Shown here: positions 1 through 11,791 of the stretch, piece after piece
Numbering within the stretch: position 1 is the first letter of the stretch
How the letters are laid out: each line of letters opens with the position of its first letter
Source of the DNA: Kudoa neothunni
Taxonomy: Eukaryota; Cnidaria
Direction of reading: 5' to 3'
DNA: 64,000 bases
NCBI GenBank assembly: GCA_964304625.1
Contig: OZ199839.1
Location: forward strand, 1,798,001-1,862,000
The notes under the pieces: model-generated
Told to the model about the DNA's origin: nothing
What the model saw: the letters and a program-made list of their open reading frames with translations, nothing else
Databases searched by the model: none
Position numbers and translations under genes: made by a program

Positions 1-293
1 AAGGAGGTCTTCGTTTAGGTGAAATGGAGCGAGATTGTCTGATTGGATACGGATCCAGTATGCTCCTGGTTGAACGTCTGATGCTTTCAAGCGATTCCTA
101 CCAGGTCGATGTATGCTCCAAGTGCGGTCTTATGGGTTACTCGGGCTGGTGCAGATATTGCAGAAGCTCTGGCTCCGTTACCTCTGTGAAAATGCCTTAC
201 GCATGCAAACTTCTCTTTCAGGAACTGCATGCGATGAATATAATACCCAGACTCTCGCTTGAAAACTACTACAAAAATTCATTGTCAAAATAG
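1..293 (+). CDS. POLR3B: RNA polymerase III second-largest subunit, C-terminal end (partial)
   Basis: The frame is open from base 3 and continues off the left edge, so only about the last 96 codons are present, ending in TAG at 291-293. The peptide contains the highly conserved [17 protein letters not shown] stretch, a four-cysteine zinc ribbon (VCSKCG, then CRYC) and the terminal [11 protein letters not shown] followed by MNIIPRL. The last motif and the overall pattern fit the RNA polymerase III subunit RPC2/POLR3B of animals better than the Pol I or Pol II paralogues. In the enzyme this C-terminal part forms the clamp and anchor region that packs against the largest subunit. The gene is host DNA, uninterrupted here, and shows no damage. 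This is the strongest evidence that the window is nuclear eukaryotic DNA. Confidence 0.93.
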   Translation, partial: GGLRLGEMERDCLIGYGSSMLLVERLMLSSDSYQVDVCSKCGLMGYSGWCRYCRSSGSVTSVKMPYACKLLFQELHAMNIIPRLSLENYYKNSLSK

Positions 294-1800
294 CTGTGTT
301 ATTGTTAGATCTTACCTTTTGTGTGGTTATATACGCTATCACCCCATTAAAGGTCAACCGACTGTTTAGTTTATTTTATGATAGTCTCAACAATTGTAGA
401 TAATAGTTGTTTATAAATCTCACTTTTTTCAGGGATGTAAATTATATATTTTTATTTGCCTCTATAGAAATATAAAATACTTGCTTTCATTGGAAGTCGA
501 TTATCTAACTGTAATAATGAATGATGAATAATGAGGTTGGATTAAAATGCTTTTAATTTTTATCCATGATAATAAATTTTATCGCTTCTAAATTTAAAGC
601 CTAACATGTTAAGTCAGAGGAGCCAATGTTAGTTGCATTTATTGCCACGTTCCGAGGCTCATCTTCCAAGAATTAAAATATCACAAGTAATCATGTCAAA
701 TTTCTTAAAGATGATTATTCCAATTTAATATTAGAAACTTTCTTAAAACTTGGTAAATATTTTAATATTATTAGATATATAGTTTTCGTTATATACAGTG
801 TTAACTTATAGGGTTGCACTGATACCTTGGTTATGTGTGTATTTGCAAAAAGTTTCGGTGCTGTGAAAACACGAGATTTCAAAAAAGTTATAGAATAACC
901 TAATAACATTTAAAATATAGCCTAAGCTTGTAAATATTCAATATTGTTAACTTTCAAATGTATTATTTTTATTTTTAATACTCACACGCTGTACATAGAG
1001 GATACAAAAATAGAAATTTATTATTTTTGTTAAAGTAAATGTATTTTTCTCAATAATTTATATATTATAATTAGAGTTTTAAAAAGAGTATGACAATTGG
1101 ATTTACTTAGAGTGTGCCGGTTGAAAAACAAGTTTAATGCGTGATGCATTTATAGAATAGATAGCACATTACAGTAGATGACGGGTCGTTCTTAATCCCA
1201 TTGGGACCTCAAAAAAGTTTCGAACCATCTCTCATCGACTGTAATTCTTTTTTGTTTTTTTATTATTCAGCAAATCGTTATTTGTTGTCAAAGTAATAAA
1301 CTTTATTGTGTTTCTTATAAAATTGTTGCATGCTTAAAAGCCATTGGCTCTAATGAATAAAAATTAGTGGCATTAATTGCAGTCAACAATGGTTATTGCG
1401 CACGTTTTTTGGGAATGGCAAAAAGGTATGCAATACATATTCTGCGCGCAATATCCATCTAATCTCGCGCGCATGCAATATAAAACTCAATTATTTTCTT
1501 TAAACAAACTAATTAACGCTTATTTTTTGGAAAAATTGTTATAAAAGGACATTTCTATGTATATTTTACAATTTTAGATATTCTATCCATCACTGGGTAG
1601 AAATCATTCAATCTATTTGGGTCTCAAGTTAAAATGTTCGGCGTATTTCTAGATAGCATTCTTCCGTTTATCCACGTTTAATATTGTAGAGGTTACCTCT
1701 TTATTATTGTTGGGTGATCGTCGACGACGAAAACCAGTTTAATAGGTTAATGTTTACTTTAGGACCCTGGCGTGCGCAGATATTTGAAATGAAAAATGAA
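294..1800. other. Non-coding AT-rich stretch after POLR3B
   Basis: About 1.5 kb without a convincing reading frame on either strand. The first few hundred bases should hold the POLR3B 3' untranslated region and poly(A) signal. I see no RNA gene, no clear terminal repeat and no array. Confidence 0.5.
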
Positions 1801-1823
1801 AATTCGTGACCAAATAATACGTA

Positions 1824-2605
1824 TTAATTGTCAAATCTATAAATAAGTTTAATTTTATTTATGGTTTCAACAAATGCCCCTGTTCCCCCAAATTTTTGTT
1901 TGAAAATATATTCCGATAGGTACGATTTTATCAGACTTGGTCGCTTGTTACATATCGGGTTCATTTTCCTCGTACAAGCACCCCAAACGCTTTCTATTCG
2001 GTTAGTGTTGACACCTTCCTCTGTAATAAATTCTACGGAATGATTCACGGTTTCGTGTAAAAATCCTGCAGCACCAAGTTGCCTACATCCGCATCAACAA
2101 TCAGACCATATAATAGATCAAAGTTCAACATTTCTTGTTATAATGGATTGTAGTGTTTATTGATCTCTTTGAGTGGTTGTCTCCATAAAGATTTCCCAGC
2201 TTCATCAATACTGCCAACTATCCAGTTATCCTGGTTGGCTAGAATTCGTCCTACGTTGTATTTTCTTTTGCAGATTAGGCTTTCGTCTATTTGGAATATC
2301 ATGTATGACGCGTCAATTTTTGTTGAAGTATTGAGACAATAATTCGAGTAGATGTCTCGTATGAAATTTTTCTAATCTACGACTGTTCTTTCTGAAATAT
2401 TTATTTCATTCATCAAAAACTCCTGATTGGTCAATTCCTTTGAGTAATAATAGATAAGCTTCAATATTTTAACGAAGCTCAAATGACTCTGCTCGAAAAA
2501 GAGCCTTTTCTGATGGAATATCTTGTCGAGCAATATATACATTGAAAAACATACCCATCTGCTGAATGGGTTCATTTTACAATTGAAGTTGGTTGGCCAC
2601 AGCAC
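1824..2605 (-). pseudogene. Merlin (IS1595/ISXO2-type) transposase remnant, copy M1
   Basis: Read on the minus strand, three blocks in family order are visible: a basic N-terminal piece with a KILKLIYYYS helix and a SERTVVDW segment (2372-2605), a middle block with QIDESLICKRKYNVGR and WIVG (about 2170-2350), and a C-terminal block with HSVEF, GVNTNRIESVW and LIKSYLSEYIF (1824-2048). These are the first catalytic aspartate region and the terminal H-x-N-R-I-E block of the DDE_Tnp_IS1595 family. The pieces sit in different frames, so the gene is dead. It is closest to the copies at 14453-15508 and 27485-28568, and unlike the intron-bearing copy at 44810-45876. I could not find its terminal inverted repeats or target duplication. 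Confidence 0.75.
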
Positions 2606-4764
2606 TTTTTATTGCTATTAAGTAACCCAATGTATATTAAAAAATCGATACAATATTTTTGATCTAGCTCAAGTCTGTCAATATATTTAACATCAACTAT
2701 TTCCATTCGTACAGATGTTGTTTCAGTTAGAGTAACAATGACGTCCATGATGCCGCTTTAAATTAAGATCTAAACTAGTGGTTCCCAACCTTTCATACCT
2801 CATCGAACCCATAAAGATCTTACGAAATCCCTATCGAACCCCTCCGTGTTATGGATGGCATGTTTTTTCCGTCATCTTATAAAGTCATCAGTCCATTTAG
2901 TTTAAAAGTGATAAATCCATTTTTATGTTCTATTTATCTAAAGTTTCAAAAATGTATTGTTTATAGGTGATGAGACAACTTTTTTACATGTATATGAGCA
3001 AGCGTGTATCAAAGATTATTTATAAATTACGTTTGTTTAAGAAAACTTTCCTTTTAATTTCCCGACAATTTTTTTTATTAATATAAAAAAGATAAACTCT
3101 GGATCGAATCAAAGTGATAAGTTTTAAAATATTTATCACAGAATAAAAAATTTGATTAAACGGTAGTTTTATTCCAGATGGACAGAATCGTTTTCCCATA
3201 TCTAAAATTCAAATTATGAAAAAAATTGATTCATGAATCGATATTAAGGCAGATGTTTATACTATTGCAAGTCGTTCACCAAGTGTCGTGATTTTCTGTG
3301 TTAAAAATTTCTTGCCAAAGTTTCGTTAAACGAAAGATCAGAAAAGATTAATGTCTATATTTATTTATTAGACACAATTATTTACCATTTTTTTAATAGA
3401 ACTAATGTATGTATATCAGAATATCTAATTTAAATATAAAATTCCATAGTGAAATTTGATTTGAAATTACAATTTTTGTTTAATTAAATAATCAAAGTTT
3501 TGCCTTTTTATGTTTGTTAACAATTTTAAATCTGTGCAACCCCTATAAAACAAAATATAATATTAAAATTTGGAAAGTTACCTATGATTTTCTCATTACA
3601 GCAAATAAAAACTAATGTGTAATTCGCTTCTGTTTTTCATTAATTATTTTTGAAATTCTAGGTTCAATTTTCGCTAACGCTATTCCCATGCCATCACCAC
3701 ATTCAAGCCTGTTTCGTTTCTTTGGTTTAATATCCAATAAAGCCGAGAATGATTGTTCACACAGATATGTTGACACAAATGGAATGATTAGGTTAAGGCA
3801 GTATTTGCAATCAATGGGTAATTTGTTGTTTTGTTACACCAAAAATTGGATAATGTTGAAGTACTGAATAATTGTTGTTGCAGTTTGTTTTGTTGTAAAC
3901 TAATCAATCCATCCAAATATATATCATTCACATCAGCTGATGATACTGAAAGTAGAAATGGTTGTCTTACCCATGTTGGATATGATATGCCCTTCGGAAA
4001 ATGTCTTTCATGTTATCGAGTAAAGAAACATCTGCGAGCCCATCGATATCTTCAAAATTACTTATGCAATCATCCAACGAAGGAAAATTTGCAAAGCTCC
4101 CATTTTGTACCCTGCGTATCCATAGAATTAATTTTTTAAGAAATTCTAGAATCTCGTCTTCAGCTTCGATTATATTTATTCCGCCTCCTTGCATTTGAAG
4201 ATTGAGTTCGTTCAGGGTATAAAAGATATTAGTCATATAAGCCAATGTAACAACAAATTTTGCATCGGAAAAATGATGGGCATGTTGATGCTTTCGTTCC
4301 TTTAGAAATATAGCAAGTTCTTCGCGTAATGCGAAAAAGCGATTTAATACCTTTCGTTTAGACAACCATCGAGCATTCGAATGGTATAAAAGTGTTTCGG
4401 AATCCGAGCCCAACTCATTTCATAAATCCTTAAAAATTTGATGATTTAATGCACTTTTTCGCACGTAATTCACACATTCAACAACAATATTCAATACAAA
4501 TTAGAGTTTCGGAGGAAAGGTTTTCATGGCCAACGCATGTCTACGAAGAATACAGTGTGTTATAATTATATGCAGAGCATCAGCTTTCATTAACGACGCA
4601 AAACCAGAGTTTTTTCCACGTGTGACAGGAGCACCATCGGTACATATAGCAGACACCATATCCCATGTAAGTTGATGTTCTTAGGAAAAGTCACCCACCA
4701 TTTTTTTTATATTAGATACTCTTGTCGTCTTCTTGAGAGGTTTACAGAATAAGATATCTTCTTC

Positions 4765-6162
4765 GCAAAGGAAAATCTGTCTGTATATGCGCAAAGCGAC
4801 AATTTTTAAAATGAAATATAATTTAATTTTAAAAGGAAAACTATTCGAAGTTCCAAGAATATGTTTTAACAATAAGATTTAGAAAATCCACTCCTTTAAA
4901 TGAATTGTAATTTTCACATATTGCTTTGATAAACTTTTAGCTCTTCACAAAAAGAAGGCAACTCTGGATGACACTGTTCAAAGCGGTTTTTGAAATGGCG
5001 ATTAAAACTTCCACGGAATTCGATGTAAGTGGAATGTTTTTGAAAATTCTATCATATGCATTCCAGCACTCAATTGGATATTTGGAGCTATTCAAGAAAT
5101 TTTTTTCAAAATATTTAAAAAATTCAGACAAATTTAGTTCGGTGCAAGTAGATGATTTTTTAAGGATTTTTTTGTATTTAATATGGATAAAATCCGCGGG
5201 GACAAAAGCCAACGAAGAAACAGTTTTCATAAATAATTTGAATTCATGATTGTGAAGAAATTCTTCGGAGATACCAAGCTTTTGAATTTTCCTCCAAAGA
5301 CATTACATTGCCCTAGATGAAATAAACAAAAATAAACTTGACACTTTGTTGCTTTTTTAAAATCGATGACCACATAATCTGGAAGTTTCTGTTCGCATTT
5401 TTCATAAAGAGTACTAAAGGCACGCATGTAATCGTTTTCCTTGTTACTTTTCATTAGAATAAATGCTAATGAAAGGGTTTTAGAGTTAATTTATCCGTGA
5501 ATTGCGTCGAGTTGCAAAAATTCATTTGGGCAAGCTATAAACGTTCCAACGGAAATCAAGAATCTTGAATTTTTCAAGTGACCAAATTTCGTTCAGTTGC
5601 AAAAATGACGATTCTATCGCTTTCATTAACTCCAGAGTCGTATAAACAAAAGGACTCATTTCGAAGTGTACAAAAGTTCAGTTCTTGAAGGTTTTTGGTT
5701 TTGTCCACAACTATGGAGTTCCTCTTTCTGATGTTTCGAATATTTTTAAAAGTATGGCTTTTATTAAGTATTGGAAGATCACACAATTTTGAGGTACAAA
5801 TTGCAAGAGTAAACTTGTTGCGTAGTATACGAAGTATTCATGGAAATATCTTGAATCTTCGACGACAAAAATATTTTTGATATGTCATTTTCAGACAATG
5901 TTTGATTATGATCATCAGTTGATAAAATAATTTCCACCGGATCCGAAAGATTCGTTCCGATTTTCGCAGGGCAAGTTCTCTGTTGGCATCTACAAGAAGC
6001 AAACATTTCTCCAACATGGTGTTTAGTGTAAAAATAGTTTTTATAAAAAATCAAATCCGTATTGGAGCATGTTTTAATAATTTGACAATTTGGACTAACC
6101 ATTATAAATCAGATTAACTCGAGCGGTATATTAACGCGCACGCGGGGGCAGATTTTTTCCAT
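4765..6162 (-). mobile_element. MULE-3 (FLYWCH type) inserted in hAT-A
   Basis: The element is bounded by a nine-base target duplication: GTCTTCTTC at 6163-6171 and ATCTTCTTC at 4756-4764 on the + strand, one mismatch. Nine bases is the usual value for Mutator-like elements. Just inside are short imperfect inverted ends around GGAAAAAATCTG (near 6150-6160) and GGAAAATCTG (near 4770-4779). The hAT reading interrupted on one side (SIKEED) is taken up on the other (EEDILFC), which confirms the borders. Length is 1,398 bases. Confidence 0.8.
4937..6102 (-). pseudogene. MULE-3 transposase with N-terminal FLYWCH finger
   Basis: On the minus strand the protein begins with a FLYWCH zinc finger (FYKNYFYTKHHVGEMFASCRC region, 5990-6090). 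A degraded middle follows (5574-5786). Then comes the DFKKA block with CLFHLGQ, the family's cysteine/histidine motif (5227-5454). The C-terminal block (4937-5230) holds SSLAFVPADFI, PIECWNAYDRIF and NSVEV, matching the VxxFE and WNVYDR / NNxVE regions of this MULE group. The blocks are in several frames and the acidic catalytic residues cannot all be located. This MULE is a different lineage from the SWIM-finger MULEs at 8509 and 54457. Confidence 0.78.
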
Positions 6163-6406
6163 GTCTTCTTCTTTTATGGAGTTTTGGTAGAAATATCTCA
6201 CAAATACAGAAAGCTGGCACATATCAACAATATCCGTAGTTTCGGCAGCCTTACCTATAAGGATATTTGCCATTTTAATCGCAGCTGGCTTAACTAATGA
6301 TTCGCCAATTGTATGAGGCTTGCTTAGTTTTCCAATCTGTTGAAGATTAATCTAATCCTACTTCCACAATAATTTACAACATTATATTTACGTAGTTAGT
6401 CGTTTA

Positions 6407-8793
6407 TAAGGTTTAAGATCGGTTCGGTTTTTGTAAGAACCGAACCGATTTAAAAAATTTTTGTTAAGTATTTATCATATTCTCAATCAACATAGAAAAC
6501 TTTTTTATGTATTAAATGAGCATAAGATTTTCGTGGAATTGAACGTGTTTTAACGATGATAAAATTGGTCAAAAATGGTGAGCGCTATTTGGAATTTTTT
6601 GTCAAACTAGCCGATGAAAAGGAAAAATGCAAAAAGTGCAATGCTGTACTTGTTTGCAAAAAAGACTCAACGAGCACGCTTCATTCACATGCCAAGACCC
6701 GTGGGATTGATTCAAAATCAAAGTTGTTTAACATCATTAATATTTTTAAATAAAAATTAGAATCGTTCAAACGCAACCCATAATTAACAATTTTGTCAAC
6801 AAAGGTCTCTGGGAATCAAATCTTGACTCAGATATCGCGAGGCTGATCCCTGTCGACAATATTCCAATTTGGAAAATTGCCAGCAGTATAACTTTAAGAA
6901 AACTGCTCAAAAAGGCACATGGAAAAGAAATTCCAGTGTCCTACGACGCAATTTTTAATTCATTAATCATTGTGGGAAACTCAAGACCTGCACTCTGTTG
7001 TGACGAGTGGACATCAAGGTCAAATAAACGTCTCCTTAATATCCAAGCCTATTTCGAGGTGGAAAAAATCTCTCTTGATGTAACAAGAGTAATAGAAGAG
7101 ATGCACAGGAGTAGAATTGGCTTCATTAATAAATAAACAATTGTTAAAATTTGGAGTCAATTCATTATTTATGTGCACTGATGGAGCTTCAAACAAGGCG
7201 AAATGTACGTATGAGTTGGGGTTTCAGTAGATAAAGTGCATGCTTCACGGCCTAAATTTGGGTAGTCGTGTTGTCAGGTGACAATCCTAGAATAACTTAA
7301 CTTATAACTGTTAAAGGCACCATGTACAAAGAAACCTATAGTTTTCAGACAGAAAATACAGGAATGATAACGGATGAGCAGGAGTTTGTTCTTATGTCCA
7401 ATGTTTTTGATGTTGTTTCTCGAGTCAGGTCAATTATCATTTTTTTTAAGATTTAGATTGGCTACCGACACATTAAGGAAGCCGTGTGAGTAAAAAAGAA
7501 TACAATATTTATCTCTAAACATTGATTGTGTCACACGTTGGTCCAGCTTATATCAAATGTTGATAAAGTTTGTTCAAATGTACCGGGAAATAGAGCGTAC
7601 TTATTCTATTCTGGAAAAGAATTATCAGTAGACAAGGACGAAATAATTTTTATCAATGTAATTACTTACATAATATTTTTATGAATGATTTACAATAAAG
7701 GAGCTAACATCATCCCTTGAAATTGCACATCGAGCTGTTATCAAATTGTCTGAGTCGGTTATTAATTTGGCGCAATAAATGAACTCATACATGTTGAGGG
7801 ATCAATTACATCGAAATTAAAAGAAAACGTCATCAAGCGCTGCAAAGAAAGACGAACAATTTGGTCGGACATCTTTTTGAATCTAAGTTTTGATTCAAAA
7901 ATCTGTGACAAAAGCTTTTTCTACAAAAGACCGTCACATTTTGAGCTAGAGGAAGCGATAAACTTTGTTGAGCCAGTTGATCAATTTAAAAGTGAAGCCC
8001 CTGAGTTAAATTTGGACTTAGAAGATTTGATAAATTACGTTTCCGAGCCCAAGCGCTTAAAACTTACCGACTCATATGAAATCCTCAATCTTACATGTCA
8101 TGGCGTGATGACGGATCGCTTAGAAAGAGTTCGAAAAGCCCTTTCTAGCATAAGACCCACGAGCATTGATTCCGAAAGATGTTTTCCTTGTGTAATCACA
8201 TCATCATCATCATCATCCCATTCCGAACAAGATTGAGCGATTCAAAACCCGACATTATCGTGTTTATTTATGAAACCCGGAATAATTAATTTCTGTTTGA
8301 TTCTAATGATATTTGTTACGATGCATTATGTAGAATTCTAACATAAATAGACTATAACCACTATTAAAAGGAAGGATCCATCATATTTTAAGAATTAAAC
8401 TTTTTAAAAAGAGGATACAAAATTAATTAAACTGTACGATAATTTTAAACCTTTTTTGAAAGGTACGTTTAAAAATGAATAGTTTATATTTATATTTTTT
8501 TATAAATCATGGCAGTGGCTATTCGCACGGTAATCGATATCTCCATAACCGCTTCTCAGTTTATAATCACATTTCGCAAACTTATTTATTGATTTTGTTC
8601 CTACGAAATTTTATATAAAAACATAAAACATATGTTTATCATCATGATAATCCCATTAAATAGAATGGAACTTTTAAAATAACAAATTATAAGTTATTAT
8701 TAACGTATATAATCAGTTTAAAAAAATTATAACCAGTATTAATATATAATACATAAAAAATGGACGACCGCAATTATTCATTGATTGGGCGCG
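6407..8793 (+). repeat. Left arm of a 2,387-base inverted repeat
   Basis: This segment recurs as its reverse complement at 11792-14178. Both copies are exactly 2,387 bases long. Differences seen are confined to the outermost bases (for example GATCGG against GAACGG beside the outer end); all translated segments in the two arms are identical. The outer end holds a short palindrome in which GGTTCGG and CCGAACC face each other (about 6420-6450). The arm contains a whole hAT-B transposase fossil followed by one MULE-1 terminal repeat (from about 8509). The inner end stops at the word GGGCGCG. Confidence 0.95.
6556..8236 (+). pseudogene. hAT-B transposase fossil in the left arm
   Basis: The N-terminal piece (6556-6753) is a BED-type zinc finger with KCKKCN and a downstream LHSHAKTRG histidine pair. 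A middle block (about 6860-7136) contains IPVSYDAIFNSLI and ALCCDEWTSRSN, the RNase H-fold entry region with a DEWTS core. The C-terminal block (7877-8236) ends LSSIRPTSIDSERCFP, the hAT dimerisation motif. Stops and frameshifts separate these pieces, so it is not functional. A run of ATC repeats near 8201-8217 encodes a poly-serine tract after the last motif. The same fossil with the same lesions lies in the other arm, so the decay came before the duplication. Confidence 0.8.
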
Positions 8794-9421
8794 CAGGCAA
8801 TGACCACCTTGTTTTACACATTTGTTTGCGCTGTTTCTAACATGGGAATTTTTGTCACAATGAAAAAAATAAAAATATTTAACTTCCACAAAAGTATAAT
8901 AAATGGATAAAATGATAAATTTTTGTTATGGCTTACTTGGAAACATTCGATTATTGTTTTCTTTTTTTTGGTAGGCCTATGGCTGTTAATCTTTGGCCCC
9001 TACGTCATCCTACTGATTTTACTTGATTGGGAAGAATAAGACCCATTAGATATTATCGCGATTTGAATATGTAACAAGTTACGATTAATATCGTTGTATG
9101 TTGATACGTGCGCTATATCAGAAATATTATGTAAATTGGCATTACAATCATCTTCCAATATTTCATTTCTTGTTTTTTTATCGAATGACTTATCAATTAT
9201 TATCGTTCGGTCTGTAATTTCTGTTAATAATAATAATAATAAACAACGATAATTTGAACGGTTGTTCTACCACGAGGAAATTCTTAAACAAATATTACCT
9301 GAAAAATTGTCACCCTTTTTTGTTGCAGGAATCTTCGACTTCACTTACTTCTGTAATAAATTGAAACAATCACAAACTAAAATATCACTATTTTCTTTGT
9401 CGGAATTTTTGATAATTTAAC

Positions 9422-11429
9422 TTATGACAAATAAAAATAATAATTATTAGCAAAAGTACTTTTTCCAATGATGTCGTCCAACTTATTTGTGTCGTGCTCT
9501 CTCATGACACTTTCAAGGGATTTAATAGCATAAATGCACCTGTGAAAATAGTCGCCACAAAATTCAGCCGAAGTTGATGCCAACTTGTTTGTAAAAATTG
9601 CTGCATGTTTCAATCTTTGAGAGTAGGAATTGAGGTTTGGATTTTTTTGGCATTTTAATGAAATATTTTGTGAACTTTGGAGATGGGGAATAAGATAAGA
9701 AATTATGTATATGTTCCCTTGTCCATCGAGAGTGACATAACGAAGGTTCAAACAATTCTAAAGATAAGTCATTCCGTATTTTCAGTATATGTCGACATGG
9801 AAGTTAATAAATCCGGTAAAACTTGCATGAACAGCAGTGTATGGAATTATCTGACAATTTATTTAAATTTTCCACTGTCGTTGCAGATAATAATTCTTCA
9901 TAGACTAATTTGGCCGCAAATGGTGTTAGAAGATCTGAGTATCTATTTCCCTCCTGACATTTTGTATTACTTTGAGAATTATTAAGTAATGCTCGAACTG
10001 TGTTGCAATTTCTTTCTATTCTCATTGAACGAAGAAGATCAAAAAAGTGTTCTATAAATTGGGGGTAACGTCGAAAAATTTCTAATAACGGTTTTAAGTT
10101 TCCCGTCTATAGACTCAAGACGGTTATTCGTAGTGTTATCATAATAATGTCTAGCATTACTTAGTCCAATAATCCACTCATCCGATATTTTTCCCCAGTT
10201 TTTTGCGAAATATTTTGTGATTTCAGGAATTCCAAAATTATTAAATTCATTGCGTAGGGTATCGAAAACCATTCTATCATCCACGTAAATCATTTTTTCT
10301 ACTAAACGTAAAATTCTTTCTTTTTCATTCCTTTTAATGTTGTATTTAGATAATAATATTTCCTTTTGAAATGTTTGCAATACATGAAATTTGCAAAGCA
10401 ATAAATTGGCGTTAATAAAATATTTCTTAGGGCATTTGCGTAATTTTAGATCCTTGTCTGTAATGATAGTCGTAACATTTGATTTAATCCAAGAAGCTAG
10501 TTGAGTTAATTCGTTTAAATACCATAGAATGGTTTCTTCGGCTTCATCAAACAGAATTCCAGCACTTGTAATGTGCGTAAATCCCAATGAGTCTTCTGCT
10601 ACGGTCAAATAAAACGGAGCTCTAAAATATTTTATGAAATTAACCAGAAAGTCGTGCTATATTGATTGCATAACAATAATAATAATTATACCTTGAGTCC
10701 AAAAGCTTATACGTCGCATCTTTCATTAAAAGTTCTGGAAAGAATTTTAGCACTCTTTTCATGTATTCGTCAACAAATAATACGCCACAAACTTCATTTT
10801 CTTTATTGGAAAGGACCCTTACATCACACTTGTACTCAATCGTAAGCATGTTATAAACCGACAAAAAACTATCATCTTTTGTGGAAATTTTCTTTAAATT
10901 ATGTAATGATTTCAAAGTAACAACTTTCCCAGTTTCCTTGTTAATATGTGACTGGATCAATTTCTTGTTTGGCCCCAACTGCAATTAAACCGGCTAAGGT
11001 GGGGTCCGACCTGTCTATTTTCCTTTGAGGTGGTAAGTATTGAAAGACGATAGAATCACAGTTGTGATTATGATTTTTGTTGATCGATTTTATCTCAAGA
11101 AATTCACCATCATCGCTCGCTCTTAGAGATATATAGAAAGGGCATCCAATTTTAAGTGAAGGTTTATTTCTTTTTCCAATTCCGTGATTTTCATGTTTCT
11201 TCGCAAAAAAACAAACGTATTTTATTTCATAATAAACTATTAAAGGGTTAAGGTACCTATTCATTCGTTTCTGTGCATTTTCTATAGATTTTGAGTTGTA
11301 TATTTTAAGATTACAGCATTTATTCTGTTCATAAGCATAAATTGTATCGCGTAGTGAATCAAATGTGGGAAACTTCTTTCCTATCCCAAAGTAAATTTGT
11401 TCGTTATTGCATCGACTTGTTTGCTCCAT
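9422..11429 (-). pseudogene. MULE-1 transposase, nearly whole, with one predicted 70-base intron
   Basis: Starting at the ATG ending at 11429, the protein has an N-terminal C2H-rich DNA-binding region (VCFFAKK, GCPFYISLRA, NHNHNC). The catalytic core follows: DATYKLL first aspartate (about 10725), IITDKD second aspartate (about 10455), and NNTTNNRLESIDGKLK with the glutamate (about 10110). It ends with a SWIM finger (CSCKFY, then LPCRHI, about 9790-9820) and an LASTSAEFCGDYF tail. A GT-AG intron at 10622-10691 interrupts the codon after DATYKLLDS; removing it joins to RAPFYLTVAEDS in frame, and MULE-2 has an intron at the same codon. Damage seen: one extra A in a short A run near 10970, a stop inside the SWIM finger near 9803, and a frame change near 9650. 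Otherwise it is full length. Confidence 0.85.
10622..10691 (-). other. Predicted spliceosomal intron in MULE-1 transposase
   Basis: Donor GTATAA, acceptor ATTTTAG, 70 bases, phase 2, splitting an arginine codon AG|A. Reading through meets a stop, while splicing restores the family motif order. The same position holds a 43-base intron in MULE-2 (56587-56629). Confidence 0.8.
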
Positions 11430-11791
11430 AATTATGATTTTAAAATTGCGCGATCATATGAATTCATACGTCGTATAAGTATCACTGCGTTAAAATAACA
11501 TTGAAATCATTTAATATTAAAACTAGTGTAGAACGGTTACAAATATCTTGGTATCAAGATCTTATTCCATGAAACATCCTAAATTTTTTTATTACTTTCT
11601 TATGCTGGCAGTTCATTATCCAATAATTATCAAAAAACCTACATAACATCATGTATTACAAATATACAAAAAATAGAGGTTAAATTTTTAATATTCGTAC
11701 GTAACATAAAAATTATAAATAGGTTTATGTATTTTTGATGTAAACATCTCAATTAATTATTCGCGAGTCTTGACACGTGATGTAGTTTTTC

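Larger units (their letters stand above)
3612..6350 (-). pseudogene. hAT-A transposase (ZBED5/SCAND3-like), split by a MULE
   Basis: The N-terminal part lies at about 6163-6350 (SKPHTIGESLVKPAAIKM, then a VFVRYFYQNSIKEED block). The middle resumes below 4764 with EEDILFCKPLKKTT and AICTDGAPV, then ITHCILRRHALAMKT. Next comes the LYHSNARWLSKRKVLNRFF block (3967-4413), and finally the dimerisation tail with STYLCEQSFSALLDIKPKKRNRL, ending KQKRITH at 3612. This order and these motifs are those of the hAT subfamily domesticated in vertebrates as ZBED5, SCAND3, FAM200 and GTF2IRD2. The gene has several frameshifts and stops besides the 1.4-kb MULE insertion, so it is inactive. Confidence 0.8.
2775..6406 (-). 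mobile_element. hAT-A element, left end present, right end lost
   Basis: The left border is a hAT-type terminus, CTAGTGGTTCCCAACCTTT, beginning near 2775. It is followed by about 830 bases of AT-rich non-coding DNA and then a minus-strand hAT transposase. The opposite terminus is not present: at 6407 the element runs straight into the long inverted repeat. A FLYWCH-type MULE sits inside it (4765-6162). The element is older than that insertion and older than, or broken by, the palindrome. No target duplication can be assigned because one end is missing. Confidence 0.7.
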
